Positions 42,504 through 51,271 of a stretch of 64,000 nt of DNA are shown in pieces. The notes below the pieces were generated by a model that was not told the origin of the DNA, made no database searches, and was given only the letters and a program-made list of their open reading frames with translations. Every line of letters starts with the position of its first letter. Position 1 is the stretch's first letter. The stretch is from Natronococcus pandeyae (GTDB lineage Archaea > Halobacteriota > Halobacteria > Halobacteriales > Natrialbaceae): the NCBI RefSeq assembly GCF_008122205.1, contig NZ_PHNJ01000002.1, forward strand, positions 434,001 through 498,000, in the 5' to 3' direction. Position numbers and translations under genes: made by a program.

Positions 42504-43364
42504 TTACTCGCCGGTTTCGACCGGCGCGTTCACGAGGTTCCCCCACTCGGTCCAGGAGCCGTCGTAGTTGACGGTGTCCTCGTAGCCGAGCAGTTCGTGC
42601 AGCGCGAACCACGCGACCGACGATCGCTCGCCGATTCGGCAGTAGGCGACGGTCGTCTCGCTGCCGGTAATCCCTTCCTCCGCGTAGAGTTCCTCGAGTT
42701 CTTCGGGATCTTTGAAGGTGCCGTCCTCGTTCGTGACGGCCGACCACGAGATGTTCACCGCGCCGGGGATGTGGCCGCCGCGCTGGGCGGTCTCCTGCAG
42801 GCCCGGCGGGGCGAGAATCTCGCCGCTGAACTCCTCGGGCGAGCGAACGTCGACGAGTGGCACGTCGCGTTCGATCGCCTTCTCGACGTCGTCGCGGTAG
42901 GCGCGAATGTTCTCGCGCGGGCCGGCGGCGTCGTACTCGACGGTCGGGAAGTCCGGCACCTCTTCCGTGGTCGGGTAGTCGTTCTCGAGCCAGTACTCGC
43001 GGCCGCCGTCGAGCAGGTAGACGTCGTCGTGGCCGTAGTACTTGAACTGCCAGTAGGCGTAGGCGGCGAACCAGTTCGCGTTGTCGCCGTAGAGGACGAC
43101 CGCCGAGTCCTCGGTGATGCCGTGGCCGCCCAGCAGCTCCTCGAACTCCGCTTTGTCGAGGATGTCACGTCGGGTCTGGTCCTGAAGCTGGGTTTCCCAG
43201 TTGAACCCGACCGCGCCGGGTGCGTGTGCTTCCTCGTAGGACTCCGTGTCGACGTCGACCTCTACGAGCCGGAAGCCCGGGTCGTCGCTCTGGAACTCCT
43301 CGAGTCGGTCGGCGACCCAGTCGGCCGAGACGACCGCGTCGGTGGCGTAATCGTTTGTTGCCAT
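42504..43364 (-). CDS. Thiosulfate sulfurtransferase (two-domain rhodanese)
   Basis: A 286-residue tandem rhodanese. The N-terminal, inactive domain runs to about residue 140 (PGAVGFNWETQLQD). The active C-terminal domain holds DVRSPEEFSGE and the cysteine C242 in VAYCRIGERSS, CRxGxRx being the thiosulfate-type loop. It transfers sulfane sulfur from thiosulfate to an acceptor such as cyanide or a thiol. The ATG at 43364 gives the conserved start and matches length. A second rhodanese is transcribed in the opposite direction 283 bases away. Confidence 0.9.
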   Translation of the reverse strand: MATNDYATDAVVSADWVADRLEEFQSDDPGFRLVEVDVDTESYEEAHAPGAVGFNWETQLQDQTRRDILDKAEFEELLGGHGITEDSAVVLYGDNANWFAAYAYWQFKYYGHDDVYLLDGGREYWLENDYPTTEEVPDFPTVEYDAAGPRENIRAYRDDVEKAIERDVPLVDVRSPEEFSGEILAPPGLQETAQRGGHIPGAVNISWSAVTNEDGTFKDPEELEELYAEEGITGSETTVAYCRIGERSSVAWFALHELLGYEDTVNYDGSWTEWGNLVNAPVETGE

Positions 43365-43647
43365 GTGCGACACATCGAACGGGGACGACATAGGGGCACG
43401 CGAAGCGGTCAATTCGGTCGTCGCTCGACCGTTGCGGTCATCGTTGCCGCTACCTCGGCGCCGTCGATTCCGACTTCCCCTCCGGAGGCGGCCGCTTGCG
43501 TCGACTTCGGGGGCAGTCCTAACATATCCGGCTCCCTCGGACGCCGCCGGCGGCGAACTACCTGCAAAGCTTGCCACCGTCTCGGGACCCAGGGGAGACG
43601 TGCCGCGACCCGTGTCTACTCGAGTGTGGGCCGGCACGTGCGGACTG

Positions 43648-44463
43648 ATGGACGAATCCGTCGTCGTTGCCCCCGACTGGCTCGCCGCCCGACTCGAGGA
43701 ACCGGCCGTCCGCGTCGTCGACGTCCGGGACGCCTGGGAGTACGACGGGATCGGTCACGTGCCCGGCGCCGTGAACGTCCCGTTCGACAGCTACCGCGAC
43801 GAGACCGCCGACGATCCGGGGACGCTTCCCGGGGCGGCGGCGTTCGGCGACCTGCTCGGCCGCGCAGGCATCGATTCTGATGACACGATCGTCGTCTACG
43901 ACGACACGCACGGCGTCTTCGCGGCCCGCTTCTTCGTCACCGCACGGGCGTACGGCCACGACGACGTCCGACTGCTGGACGGTGACTTCAGCGCCTGGAA
44001 CCGCGAGCGCGAGACCTCGAGCGACGAGCCGACCGTCGAGCCCACCGACTACGCGGTCGAGCCGTTTTCCTTCGCCGAGAGCCCGCTCGTCGGCCGGGCG
44101 GCCGTCGAGGACGTGCTCGAGCGCGACGCCGTGCTGGTCGACACCCGCGATCCGGAAGAGTTCGTGGAGGCCCACCTGCCCGGCGCGGTCCGGTTCGACT
44201 GGCGCGCGGTCGTCGACGACGAGACGCGACGACTGAAGTCGGTCGAAGAACTCGAATCGCTGTTCGCCGAGCGCGACATCACCCGCGACCGCGAGGTCGT
44301 CCTCTACTGCAACACCGCTCGACGGATCAGCCACACATACGTCGTCCTCCGGGCGCTCGGCTACGAGGACGTGGCCTTCTACGAGGGGAGCCTGACGGAA
44401 TGGCTCGCGAACGACGGCGCGGTCGAAACTGGACCGGAGTCAGCAGAGGCGTCGAACCGGTAG
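43648..44463 (+). CDS. Second two-domain rhodanese sulfurtransferase
   Basis: A 271-residue tandem rhodanese, a divergent paralogue of the neighbouring gene. The inactive N domain has DVRDAWEYDGIGHVPGAVN, the active C domain DTRDPEEFVEAHLPGAV and the cysteine C221 in VLYCNTARRIS. The active loop (CNTARR) differs from that of the neighbour (CRIGER), so substrate preference may differ. The start at 43648 begins family-like sequence; the longer frame upstream is unconserved. The two genes are head-to-head across 283 bases. Confidence 0.88.
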   Translation: MDESVVVAPDWLAARLEEPAVRVVDVRDAWEYDGIGHVPGAVNVPFDSYRDETADDPGTLPGAAAFGDLLGRAGIDSDDTIVVYDDTHGVFAARFFVTARAYGHDDVRLLDGDFSAWNRERETSSDEPTVEPTDYAVEPFSFAESPLVGRAAVEDVLERDAVLVDTRDPEEFVEAHLPGAVRFDWRAVVDDETRRLKSVEELESLFAERDITRDREVVLYCNTARRISHTYVVLRALGYEDVAFYEGSLTEWLANDGAVETGPESAEASNR

Positions 44464-44498
44464 GGTCGTGCCGGCGGGAGAACGCGACTGCGACGTCG

Positions 44499-46124
44499 TC
44501 ACGACTCGTGCGTCGATGCGTCCGGCAGCGTGAACTGGACCGTCGTCCCCTCGTCCGCGTTCGGATCGATCCAGATCTCGCCGCCGTGGCGCTCGACGAT
44601 CCGCTGACAGAGCGCCAGCCCGATCCCCGTTCCCTCGTACTCCTCGCGACTGTGGAGTCGTTCGAACACGTCGAAGATACGCTTTCTATCGTCGGGATCG
44701 ATGCCGATCCCGTCGTCGCTAACCGAGATGACCCATCTGCTGTCGTCTCGAGAGACCGTTGGATCTCGGGAATCGCTCGCGGAGAACGCGGCGGACTCTC
44801 GCTCCGCCGTGACGTCGACTCGCGGCGGGTCGTCGCCGCTGTAGGTGATCGCGTTGCTCAACAGGTTCTGAAACACCTGGCGCAACTGGTCGTCGTCACC
44901 CTCGACTCGGGGGAGCGACCCTACCGAAAGCTCCGCGTCGGTCTCCTCGAGCTTGAACTGGAGGTCGTCGATCACGTCGTCGAGGACGGCGTTCAGGTCG
45001 ACCGGCTCGAACGGATTGCCCTGCGTTTCGATGCGCGAGTACGCGAGCAGGCCGTCGATCATCTCGCGCATCCGGTCGGCGCCGTCGACGGCGAACTCGA
45101 GGAACTCCTCGACCTCTCCGTCGAGCTCATCTCCGTACCGTTCCTGAATGAGCGAAAGGTAACTCGAGACCATTCGGAGCGGCTCCTGGAGGTCGTGGGA
45201 GACCGCTGAGGCGAACTGCTCGAGTTCCTCGTTCGACGCCTCGAGTTCCCGCTGGTACTGTTCTCGTTCGAGTTTGTACCCGACCCAGTTGCTGAGTAGT
45301 TCGACGAACGTCACTTCCCAGTCGGAGAACCCTTCTGCACGCGCATCCCTGTCGTAGAAACAGAACGTTCCGTACACCTCACCGTCGACAAAAACGGGCG
45401 TTCCGAGATAGCAGGAGATCCCCCACTCCACGTTCCCGGTTCGATCGGCCAGTTCCGGTGCGTCCGACTCGACATCACTGATGGCAAGCGTCCGTTCGAT
45501 GTCGACGACCCGTTCGCAGTTCGTCGTCTCGAGCGGGACCGTCTCTCCTTCCTCGAGATCGGCGTCGTCGGGTGCGTCGACGGCCTCAAAAGTGTACTCG
45601 TTGGTGTCCGGGTGAACGCGCGACAGCGTCGCATACTCCGTCCCAACCGTCTCCCGAACGACCTCGAGGAGCGAACTGATCTGGTCGACGAGCGGCTGGT
45701 CGGGATCCGCGAGCACCTCGTAGGCGTCCTGCAGTGCCTGTTCGCGTGTCTGAATCTGGTCTTCCCGACGAACGCGGTCGGTCGTCTCTCGAAAGTAGAC
45801 TGTGAGCCCCGTCTCCGAGGGATACGCGCGCACTTCGAACCAGGCGTCGAGCGACTCGAGGTACTCCTCGAACGTGACCGGTTCCTGTGTCTCCATCGCG
45901 CGTTCGTACTCTTGCTGGAACGTCGATCCGACCGCGTCGGGGAACGCGTTCCATAGGGCGGTCCCGAGGAGTTCTTCCTCGTCCCGCCGAAGGACGCGCT
46001 CGGCCTGCTCGTTGAGGAACGTAAATCGCCACTCCTCGTCGAGCGCGAAAACGGCGTCGGTGATCCGATCGTATACCCTCGTCGCGTCGTCGGGTGGGAT
46101 CGGCGACCCCGATTCTCCAGTCAT
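44499..46124 (-). CDS. PAS-GAF sensor histidine kinase
   Basis: A 541-residue soluble histidine kinase. A PAS domain covers about residues 15-125 (VYDRITDAVFALDEEWRFTF), a GAF domain about 150-290 (TNCERVVDIERTLAISDV, YLGTPVFVDGEVYGTFCFYD), the HisKA helix about 310-375 with the phosphorylated histidine in AVSHDLQEPLR, and the HATPase domain after it (N box NLLSNAITYS, G1 DDGIGID, G2 GTGIGLALC). There is no membrane span. No response regulator is adjacent. The signal is unknown. It is tandem with the lipoamide-dehydrogenase-type gene upstream. Confidence 0.92.
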   Translation of the reverse strand: MTGESGSPIPPDDATRVYDRITDAVFALDEEWRFTFLNEQAERVLRRDEEELLGTALWNAFPDAVGSTFQQEYERAMETQEPVTFEEYLESLDAWFEVRAYPSETGLTVYFRETTDRVRREDQIQTREQALQDAYEVLADPDQPLVDQISSLLEVVRETVGTEYATLSRVHPDTNEYTFEAVDAPDDADLEEGETVPLETTNCERVVDIERTLAISDVESDAPELADRTGNVEWGISCYLGTPVFVDGEVYGTFCFYDRDARAEGFSDWEVTFVELLSNWVGYKLEREQYQRELEASNEELEQFASAVSHDLQEPLRMVSSYLSLIQERYGDELDGEVEEFLEFAVDGADRMREMIDGLLAYSRIETQGNPFEPVDLNAVLDDVIDDLQFKLEETDAELSVGSLPRVEGDDDQLRQVFQNLLSNAITYSGDDPPRVDVTAERESAAFSASDSRDPTVSRDDSRWVISVSDDGIGIDPDDRKRIFDVFERLHSREEYEGTGIGLALCQRIVERHGGEIWIDPNADEGTTVQFTLPDASTHES

Positions 46125-46156
46125 TGGAACGAAGCAACGGCGTTCCGATGGATAAA

Positions 46157-47602
46157 TCACTCGACGCTCGCGTCCCGCCAGTCCGGGGCCGTCGAGTACG
46201 GACTCGAGGAGAGTTCGTCGAATGCCGCGTAGACGACCTCCGAAAGCGCCGGGTGGACGTGGACCGGGTTCGCGACGGCGTCGACGGTCCCGTCGCCGCT
46301 GTCCATCGCGACGACGACCTCCTGGATCAGAGTCGACGCCTGTGGACCGACGATGTGACAGCCGAGGATCTCGCCGTCCGGCGCCGCGAGCACCTTGACG
46401 AACCCCTCGTCGGCCTCGAGGATCAGTCCCAGCGGCGCAGCATCGTACCCCACGCGTGCCGACTCGTACTCCCGGCCGTCCTCCTCGAGTTCCGCCGCCG
46501 TCCGGCCGACGCTCGCGACCTGCGGCGAGGTGAAGATCGCGTGGGGCATCGCCTCGTAGTCGACCGCCCGGTTGACCGTGTCGAGCACGTTCGTCGTCAC
46601 GATCTTGGCCTCGTAGTCGGCCGCGTGCTTGTACGGCTCCTCGCCGACGACGTCGCCGAGTGCCCAGATCCCGTCGACGCTGGTCTCGAGGAACTCGTCG
46701 GTCTCGACGTGGCCCTTCTCGTCCGTTTTGACGCCGGTGTTCTCGAGGTCGAGCGTGTCCGTGTTCGGCTGTCGGCCGGCCGCGACCAGGAGTTCGTCGG
46801 CCTCGAGTTCGACTGCCTCGTCGTCTCCCTCTTCGCCGTCGCCGTCGGCGGGCTCCGCGGTGACGGTCACCCGATCGCCGTCCTCGCTCGCTTCGACGGC
46901 TTCGTAGCCGGTGTACAGCTCGCAGTACCGCTCGAGGCCGTCGGTCACCGTCGCGCTGACGTCGTCGTCCTCTCGCGGGACGAGTCGGTCGCTCCGGCCG
47001 ACGATCGAGACGTCCGCGCCGAGCGCACCGAAGAAGTAGCCCAGTTCGGCCGCGATGTAGCCGCCGCCGATCACGACGAGTTCGTCCGGCCGCTCGTCGA
47101 GGAAGAGCGCGTCGTCGCTGGTGTGGAAGTCGACGTCCTCGAGGCCGTCGACCGGCGGCGTCATCGGGCGGCCGCCGACCGCGATGACGACGGTGTCGGC
47201 CCGGATCCGTTGGGAACCGCCGTCGTCCAGATCGATCTCGAGTTCGTGATCGTCGACGAACCGTCCCTCGCCGCGGTAGAGGGTGACGTGCTCGTCCGCC
47301 TCGAGCGACTGCTCCTGTCGGTCGGCCTTCCCGTAGACCGTGTCGTGAATCGACGACGTGATCTCGGCGTAGGAGATTCCCTCGAGGTCGGCCTCGACGC
47401 CGAACTCCTCCGCGCGGCGGATCTCGTCGACGACGTCGGCCCGGTGGATGAGCGCCTTCGAGGGGACACAGCCCCTGGTGATACAGGCGCCGCCGAGCGG
47501 TCCGGGCTCGACGACGGCCGCCTCGAGTCCCTCGTCGGCCGCCGCGGTGGCTACCTGGCTCCCCGATCCGCCGCCGATCACGACGATGTCGAACTCGTTC
47601 AT
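46157..47602 (-). CDS. Dihydrolipoyl dehydrogenase-type FAD disulfide oxidoreductase
   Basis: A 481-residue flavoprotein. FAD motif GGGSGSQVATAA near residue 10; redox disulfide C40/C45 in GGACITRGCVPSK; NAD motif VVIGGGYIAAELGYFFG; second FAD motif GIWALGDVVG; dimer domain with the HVHPALSE segment containing the catalytic His-Glu pair. These fit lipoamide dehydrogenase, but members such as mercuric reductase share the layout, and the 2-oxoacid dehydrogenase genes are absent. A TATA-like GTTTTACG lies about 28 bases ahead of the ATG at 47602. Confidence 0.87.
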   Translation of the reverse strand: MNEFDIVVIGGGSGSQVATAAADEGLEAAVVEPGPLGGACITRGCVPSKALIHRADVVDEIRRAEEFGVEADLEGISYAEITSSIHDTVYGKADRQEQSLEADEHVTLYRGEGRFVDDHELEIDLDDGGSQRIRADTVVIAVGGRPMTPPVDGLEDVDFHTSDDALFLDERPDELVVIGGGYIAAELGYFFGALGADVSIVGRSDRLVPREDDDVSATVTDGLERYCELYTGYEAVEASEDGDRVTVTAEPADGDGEEGDDEAVELEADELLVAAGRQPNTDTLDLENTGVKTDEKGHVETDEFLETSVDGIWALGDVVGEEPYKHAADYEAKIVTTNVLDTVNRAVDYEAMPHAIFTSPQVASVGRTAAELEEDGREYESARVGYDAAPLGLILEADEGFVKVLAAPDGEILGCHIVGPQASTLIQEVVVAMDSGDGTVDAVANPVHVHPALSEVVYAAFDELSSSPYSTAPDWRDASVE

Positions 47603-47786
47603 ACCATCTAGACGATGGCGAACACGATCGTAAAACAGCGGGATGCGTATGAAACAACGCGCGAACGGCGAACCGAGCAGCGACGGCGTCCGGATCCCAA
47701 CTCGGCTACGACCCACCAGGACGAGACGACACGAACGACCGTCCGCTCGAGAAAAAGTATCCGACGCTGTCTCCTGGCCCGGTCTG

Positions 47787-48818
47787 TTAGTCGTCTGCGA
47801 TCGGGTGCTCGGCACGCGTGTGCGGAGGAGACGAGGTCCCATGGTACGTGCGGGAGTAGTCGTTCCCGTGAACTCGTACCGTCGCCGTTCCGGGCACGGG
47901 TGGAGTCTGGCGCGAGCGCTGGACGGTACGAGTGAGTTTCCAGAGGGGACGGATCTTACAGAGTGCGAATCCGACGACGATGAGCGCGAAGCCGAGTACC
48001 ATCGTCCCCGTAATCGGTTCTCCGAGGACGGCCATACCGAACACTGCGGCGACGATCGGCGTTGCGTAGCTGATGAGGTTCGAATTGGTCGCCCCGATAC
48101 GGTCGAGTAACATGAAGTAGAGCAGGAAGCCGCCGACGGTGCAGACGATCCCGAGGTAAAGTATCGCGGCGAGAGCGGATGCAGTCCAGTCTACGCCGGA
48201 GACGGATTCCAGTGGGTGGAGGTGACTGGTTGCGTGGAGGGTCGCTGCGCCGACCAGCATCGACCAGGCCTGCAGTGAGACGAGCGGAAGGGTTCTGGAT
48301 AACCGTTGCGTGAGCACGGATCCGAGCGCGAACGCGACGGCCGCTGCGAGCAGGAGCACGACGCCGATCAGTCGGCCGCCGAAGGATCCCCCGGCGGTGG
48401 CGATGGCGATAACACCGGCGAACCCGACGAGTAAGCCGAGAACGTCCATTGCTCGGACGCGTTCTGCTGGAAGGAGTTTGAGCGCGAGTGCAGGGGTAAC
48501 GATCGGCGTAAAGCTCAGCACGATCGCTGCGACACCACTGGTCACGTAGCTCTGTCCGAGAAACAGGAGTGCGAAGTGCACACCGATAAGCAGGATTCCT
48601 GTCGTCAGGACGAGTCCGACGTCGTCGCGTGTCCGTGGGAGCCACTGCGCGCGGCTTGCGACGACCAGTCCGAAGAAGACGAGTGCAGCGATATCGAAGC
48701 GGAGCGCTCCAAAGAGGAGTGGTGGGAGTGAGTCTAGCCCGATCTCGATCGCAGTGAATCCTGATCCCCACACGACAGCGAGCACACCGAACAACATCAT
48801 ATTCTGCACCTTTGTCAT
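47787..48818 (-). CDS. EamA/DMT family transporter
   Basis: A 343-residue membrane protein with ten predicted spans in two EamA repeats (for example LFGVLAVVWGSGFTAIEIGL at the start and ILYLGIVCTVGGFLLYFMLL in the second half). The drug/metabolite transporter family exports or imports amino acids and other small molecules; the substrate is not readable. The last 45 residues are a polar cytoplasmic tail longer than usual (RTVQRSRQTPPVPGTATVRV). Confidence 0.9.
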   Translation of the reverse strand: MTKVQNMMLFGVLAVVWGSGFTAIEIGLDSLPPLLFGALRFDIAALVFFGLVVASRAQWLPRTRDDVGLVLTTGILLIGVHFALLFLGQSYVTSGVAAIVLSFTPIVTPALALKLLPAERVRAMDVLGLLVGFAGVIAIATAGGSFGGRLIGVVLLLAAAVAFALGSVLTQRLSRTLPLVSLQAWSMLVGAATLHATSHLHPLESVSGVDWTASALAAILYLGIVCTVGGFLLYFMLLDRIGATNSNLISYATPIVAAVFGMAVLGEPITGTMVLGFALIVVGFALCKIRPLWKLTRTVQRSRQTPPVPGTATVRVHGNDYSRTYHGTSSPPHTRAEHPIADD

Positions 48819-49121
48819 ATCTTCGAACCTCGCGCCTACCGCAGGAAAGGCGACATATTGGATAGCAGGATCTAAAATAAACGACTTTCGGGAACTGTGA
48901 TATCACGAACCACCCGAACGGATACCGTTCGACCCGTTCTCAGAGGAGGACCGCAGCGTACTGCAATCGAGTCCCGTCTTTACCCGATTCTGTCATCGTC
49001 GCTGGTCGCTGCCAGAGATACCAGCGTTGGGTTCGCACTCTCTACGCAACAGCTGTTTCAGACGAAACCGTAGCTACAGAACGGGAGTTCGACGAGGGTA
49101 CAGCGACCGGTTCGGGAGTCG
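48819..49121. other. 303-base gap without a gene
   Basis: Between the EamA transporter and the HicB-like gene I see no credible frame, and in particular no HicA-like toxin. The side near 48870-48900 is AT-rich (CTAAAATAAACG) and probably holds the transporter promoter. Confidence 0.5.
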
Positions 49122-49340
49122 TTACAGCCAGTCGTCGCCGGTGTCGTCCGACTGGCCGTCGGTGTAGGTGTCGACGGCTTCGGCGAGGTTCGCGATCGCT
49201 TCCTCCTCGGAGGGACCTTGACTCGAGACACCCGTTACCTCGTCGTCGGCGATGTACAACCCGCTCTCGACGCGGACGGTGACGTCGGCGTCCTCGAGGG
49301 CCGGATACTCGCTCGTGTCGATCTCCGGATCAGTGGTCAT
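49122..49340 (-). CDS. HicB-like antitoxin-family protein, solitary
   Basis: A 72-residue protein. The segment DADVTVRVESGLYIADDEVTG, then SSQGPSEEEAIANLAEAVD, is the partial RNase H fold of HicB-type proteins. In true HicAB systems a 60-residue HicA mRNA interferase gene is adjacent; none is present on either side. It may be an orphan regulator. The ATG at 49340 starts the conserved part; the frame extends 150 bases upstream with no family-like sequence. Confidence 0.72.
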   Translation of the reverse strand: MTTDPEIDTSEYPALEDADVTVRVESGLYIADDEVTGVSSQGPSEEEAIANLAEAVDTYTDGQSDDTGDDWL

Positions 49341-49464
49341 ACCGTACCGTTGTCCGCCGGCGGGTAAAATATGCTCCGACACCGTGAGACCGTAGTTCGC
49401 ACACGAAATTGCCCGAAGTAGATGTGACGCAGAGAGCACACCCCTAACGCGGTTGCTTTTATCA

Positions 49465-49485
49465 GCTACCGGTAGTTTTGGTAGC
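49465..49485. promoter_or_regulatory. Inverted repeat in a promoter-like setting
   Basis: GCTACC (49465-49470) and GGTAGC (49480-49485) form an inverted repeat, and CTACCGGTAG (49466-49475) is itself a perfect palindrome. A TATA-like TTTTATC lies at 49457-49463, and an ATG follows at 49489 that opens a 22-codon frame ending at 49557. It may be an operator; what it controls is unclear. Confidence 0.35.
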
Positions 49486-49565
49486 GACATGTTGGATATG
49501 GCTGGTCGGGTTGTCGATCCACTACTGCACGGCCAAGCGTGCGCGGAACGCGGCTGAATCTCCGC

Positions 49566-50918
49566 TCACATCTTCGGCTTGAGGACGCGCCACAGGATGT
49601 GAGGGGAGAATAGTGTCGTCGGGGGCCGTTCCATCATGAGCACCCTGACGAACGCCTCCCGGAGCACCCGGTCGTCGTGGGACCGACGCAACAGGCGGGA
49701 GATGTACCTGTTGGTCAGATCGGTACCGCGAGGCTTCGGACCCTCGGTTTGGGGGAACGCAAAGTCCCCGCCGACGGACAACGTCCAGGCGACGTCGACG
49801 ATGTCTTCGACCCGATCGAAAAAGCGGAGGGCAAGATCCTCGCGGCTCCCATTTGCAAGTGCGTGATGCAGCGCCAACGCCTCCAAAGCCGCCACCGACA
49901 TCCCCTGTCCGTAGATCGGATTGAAACTGGCGAGTGCATCACCGACGACGAGCAACCCCTCCGGAAACCGCTCCAGGTCTCCGTAGCGCCGGCGGATACT
50001 GGTCGGGAACGGGTAGTGCGCGATATCCTCGGAGAGCCACGTCCGCGTCTCGAGAAGCCGTTCGAAATGCCCGACGGGGAGGTCCGCTGCGAACTCGATC
50101 AGTCCGTCCTCGTCCGTCGGCGGATGGTCGCCGTGCAGGCCGAACAAGGTCACGAGCCGTCCACCGTCTTCGACCGGAAACGTCGATCCGCCACGGCCGA
50201 GTTCGGGCGATGGGGCCGCCAGGACCATCTGCCGGTCGTCGACGGGCCGTTCGATGCACGCCGTACTGTAAGCCATACCGACGCGGACTTCATCGGTTGC
50301 CGGCGGGTCGTAGTCGTGCGCCCGTAGCCACGTCGGCGTCCTGGACGTCCGGCCGGTCGCATCGACGACCAGATCGGCACCCAGCTCTTCCGAGTGGCCC
50401 TCTGCTGTGTTGACGGCGACTCCCGTCACGGCCGTGGCCGACCCGTCGACGAGGTAATCGGTCCACTGACACCGCGATCGGAACGTGACGGCGTCGAGGT
50501 CGGCAACGCGTCGTCGAACGACGTGTTCGAAGAGTGGTCGGGTGGCAAAGTACAACGGGAACTGTCGAGTTCCGTCGGCGAGAAAATCGCCCTCCTGATG
50601 GTGCATCACGTCACGCGAACCGTCGAGTATCACCCCGCCTCTCCTGGCGAGTTCCTCCCCGAATCCGGGAAAGAGGTCCTCGAGGGTTGCACGCCCCGCC
50701 TCGAGCAGCAGGTGGACGTGCCGGCCCTGGGGGACGCCCCGACGAGCGATCGGTTCGGTCGGGGTCGGATCCCGTTCGATCACGGTTACCTCTCGATAAC
50801 TGTCCGCGAGGATCCGGGCCGCGAGGAGACCGGCCATACTTCCCCCTACCACGACTGCCTCCCCCTCCGTGGTAGGGTTCCGAGTGGGACGATATCTCCG
50901 AACCGTCGCTAACGTCAT
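49566..50918 (-). CDS. FAD-dependent monooxygenase-like oxidoreductase
   Basis: A 450-residue flavoprotein. The FAD motif is AVVVGGSMAGLLAARIL near residue 22; the second, GLLVVGDALASFNPIYGQGM near 325, is the GD motif of PHBH/epoxidase/halogenase-type enzymes. VVDATGRTSRTP near 190 is the DG-like middle motif. This group hydroxylates, epoxidises or halogenates; no lysine of the tryptophan halogenase type is evident. No partner gene is near. A palindrome overlaps the expected transcript start. Confidence 0.83.
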   Translation of the reverse strand: MTLATVRRYRPTRNPTTEGEAVVVGGSMAGLLAARILADSYREVTVIERDPTPTEPIARRGVPQGRHVHLLLEAGRATLEDLFPGFGEELARRGGVILDGSRDVMHHQEGDFLADGTRQFPLYFATRPLFEHVVRRRVADLDAVTFRSRCQWTDYLVDGSATAVTGVAVNTAEGHSEELGADLVVDATGRTSRTPTWLRAHDYDPPATDEVRVGMAYSTACIERPVDDRQMVLAAPSPELGRGGSTFPVEDGGRLVTLFGLHGDHPPTDEDGLIEFAADLPVGHFERLLETRTWLSEDIAHYPFPTSIRRRYGDLERFPEGLLVVGDALASFNPIYGQGMSVAALEALALHHALANGSREDLALRFFDRVEDIVDVAWTLSVGGDFAFPQTEGPKPRGTDLTNRYISRLLRRSHDDRVLREAFVRVLMMERPPTTLFSPHILWRVLKPKM

Positions 50919-50924
50919 ACTGGC

Positions 50925-50952
50925 TCCCCTAGTGGGGACGTGCTGTGTTAAG
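50925..50952 (-). promoter_or_regulatory. Palindrome and TATA-like box of the FAD enzyme
   Basis: TCCCC TAGT GGGGA (50925-50938) lies seven bases ahead of the ATG at 50918, with a TATA-like ACTTAACAC on the minus strand at 50944-50952. A palindrome covering the transcription start is a likely repressor site. Confidence 0.45.
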
Positions 50953-51237
50953 TGTTACCACACGCTGTTCAGCACGGTTCCATTACCGTTCTCTCTATTT
51001 GCCAGGCCTCTCGGCAGGACGCTCTCAGATATACTGATCGACTCATTCAGTCTAGATCGAACGGAATAAACGAAGTTGGTTTGCTGAACACATCCTCTTC
51101 GTTCAGCACGACATTTTTGCTAGCAAGCTATGGGTCCAATAGGCTCTCTACTGTGTCTCTGGCCTGTGCGTAACCACGACTGTCGATCGCCGTGAGAGAT
51201 GACCGACCCCGACGAGGGACGCTGACGGCCGAGAAAA
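50953..51237. other. Lower-GC gap with repeated GTTCAGCA
   Basis: The gap between the FAD enzyme and srp54 holds no credible gene. GTTCAGCA occurs at 50967-50974 and 51101-51108, with its inverse TGCTGAAC at 51082-51089. The DNA is visibly richer in A and T than the neighbours. An old insertion scar is possible but unproven. Confidence 0.35.
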
Positions 51238-51246
51238 AGCCTTTAA
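51238..51246 (+). promoter_or_regulatory. TATA-like box of srp54
   Basis: AGCCTTTAA lies about 28 bases ahead of the srp54 ATG at 51272, consistent with a leaderless message. Confidence 0.5.
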
Positions 51247-51271
51247 CACCGTCGCCACGTACACCGAGCAA

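Noticed and set aside
44499-47657. A single 1052-residue minus-strand frame
   Set aside because: Only the part to 46124 is protein-like (histidine kinase). The rest is an Arg/Pro-rich shadow of the lipoamide-dehydrogenase-type gene in another frame.
48819-49121. HicA toxin gene next to the HicB-like gene
   Set aside because: Both strands were read; no frame of HicA length or with its G-H-x-x-x motif is present.
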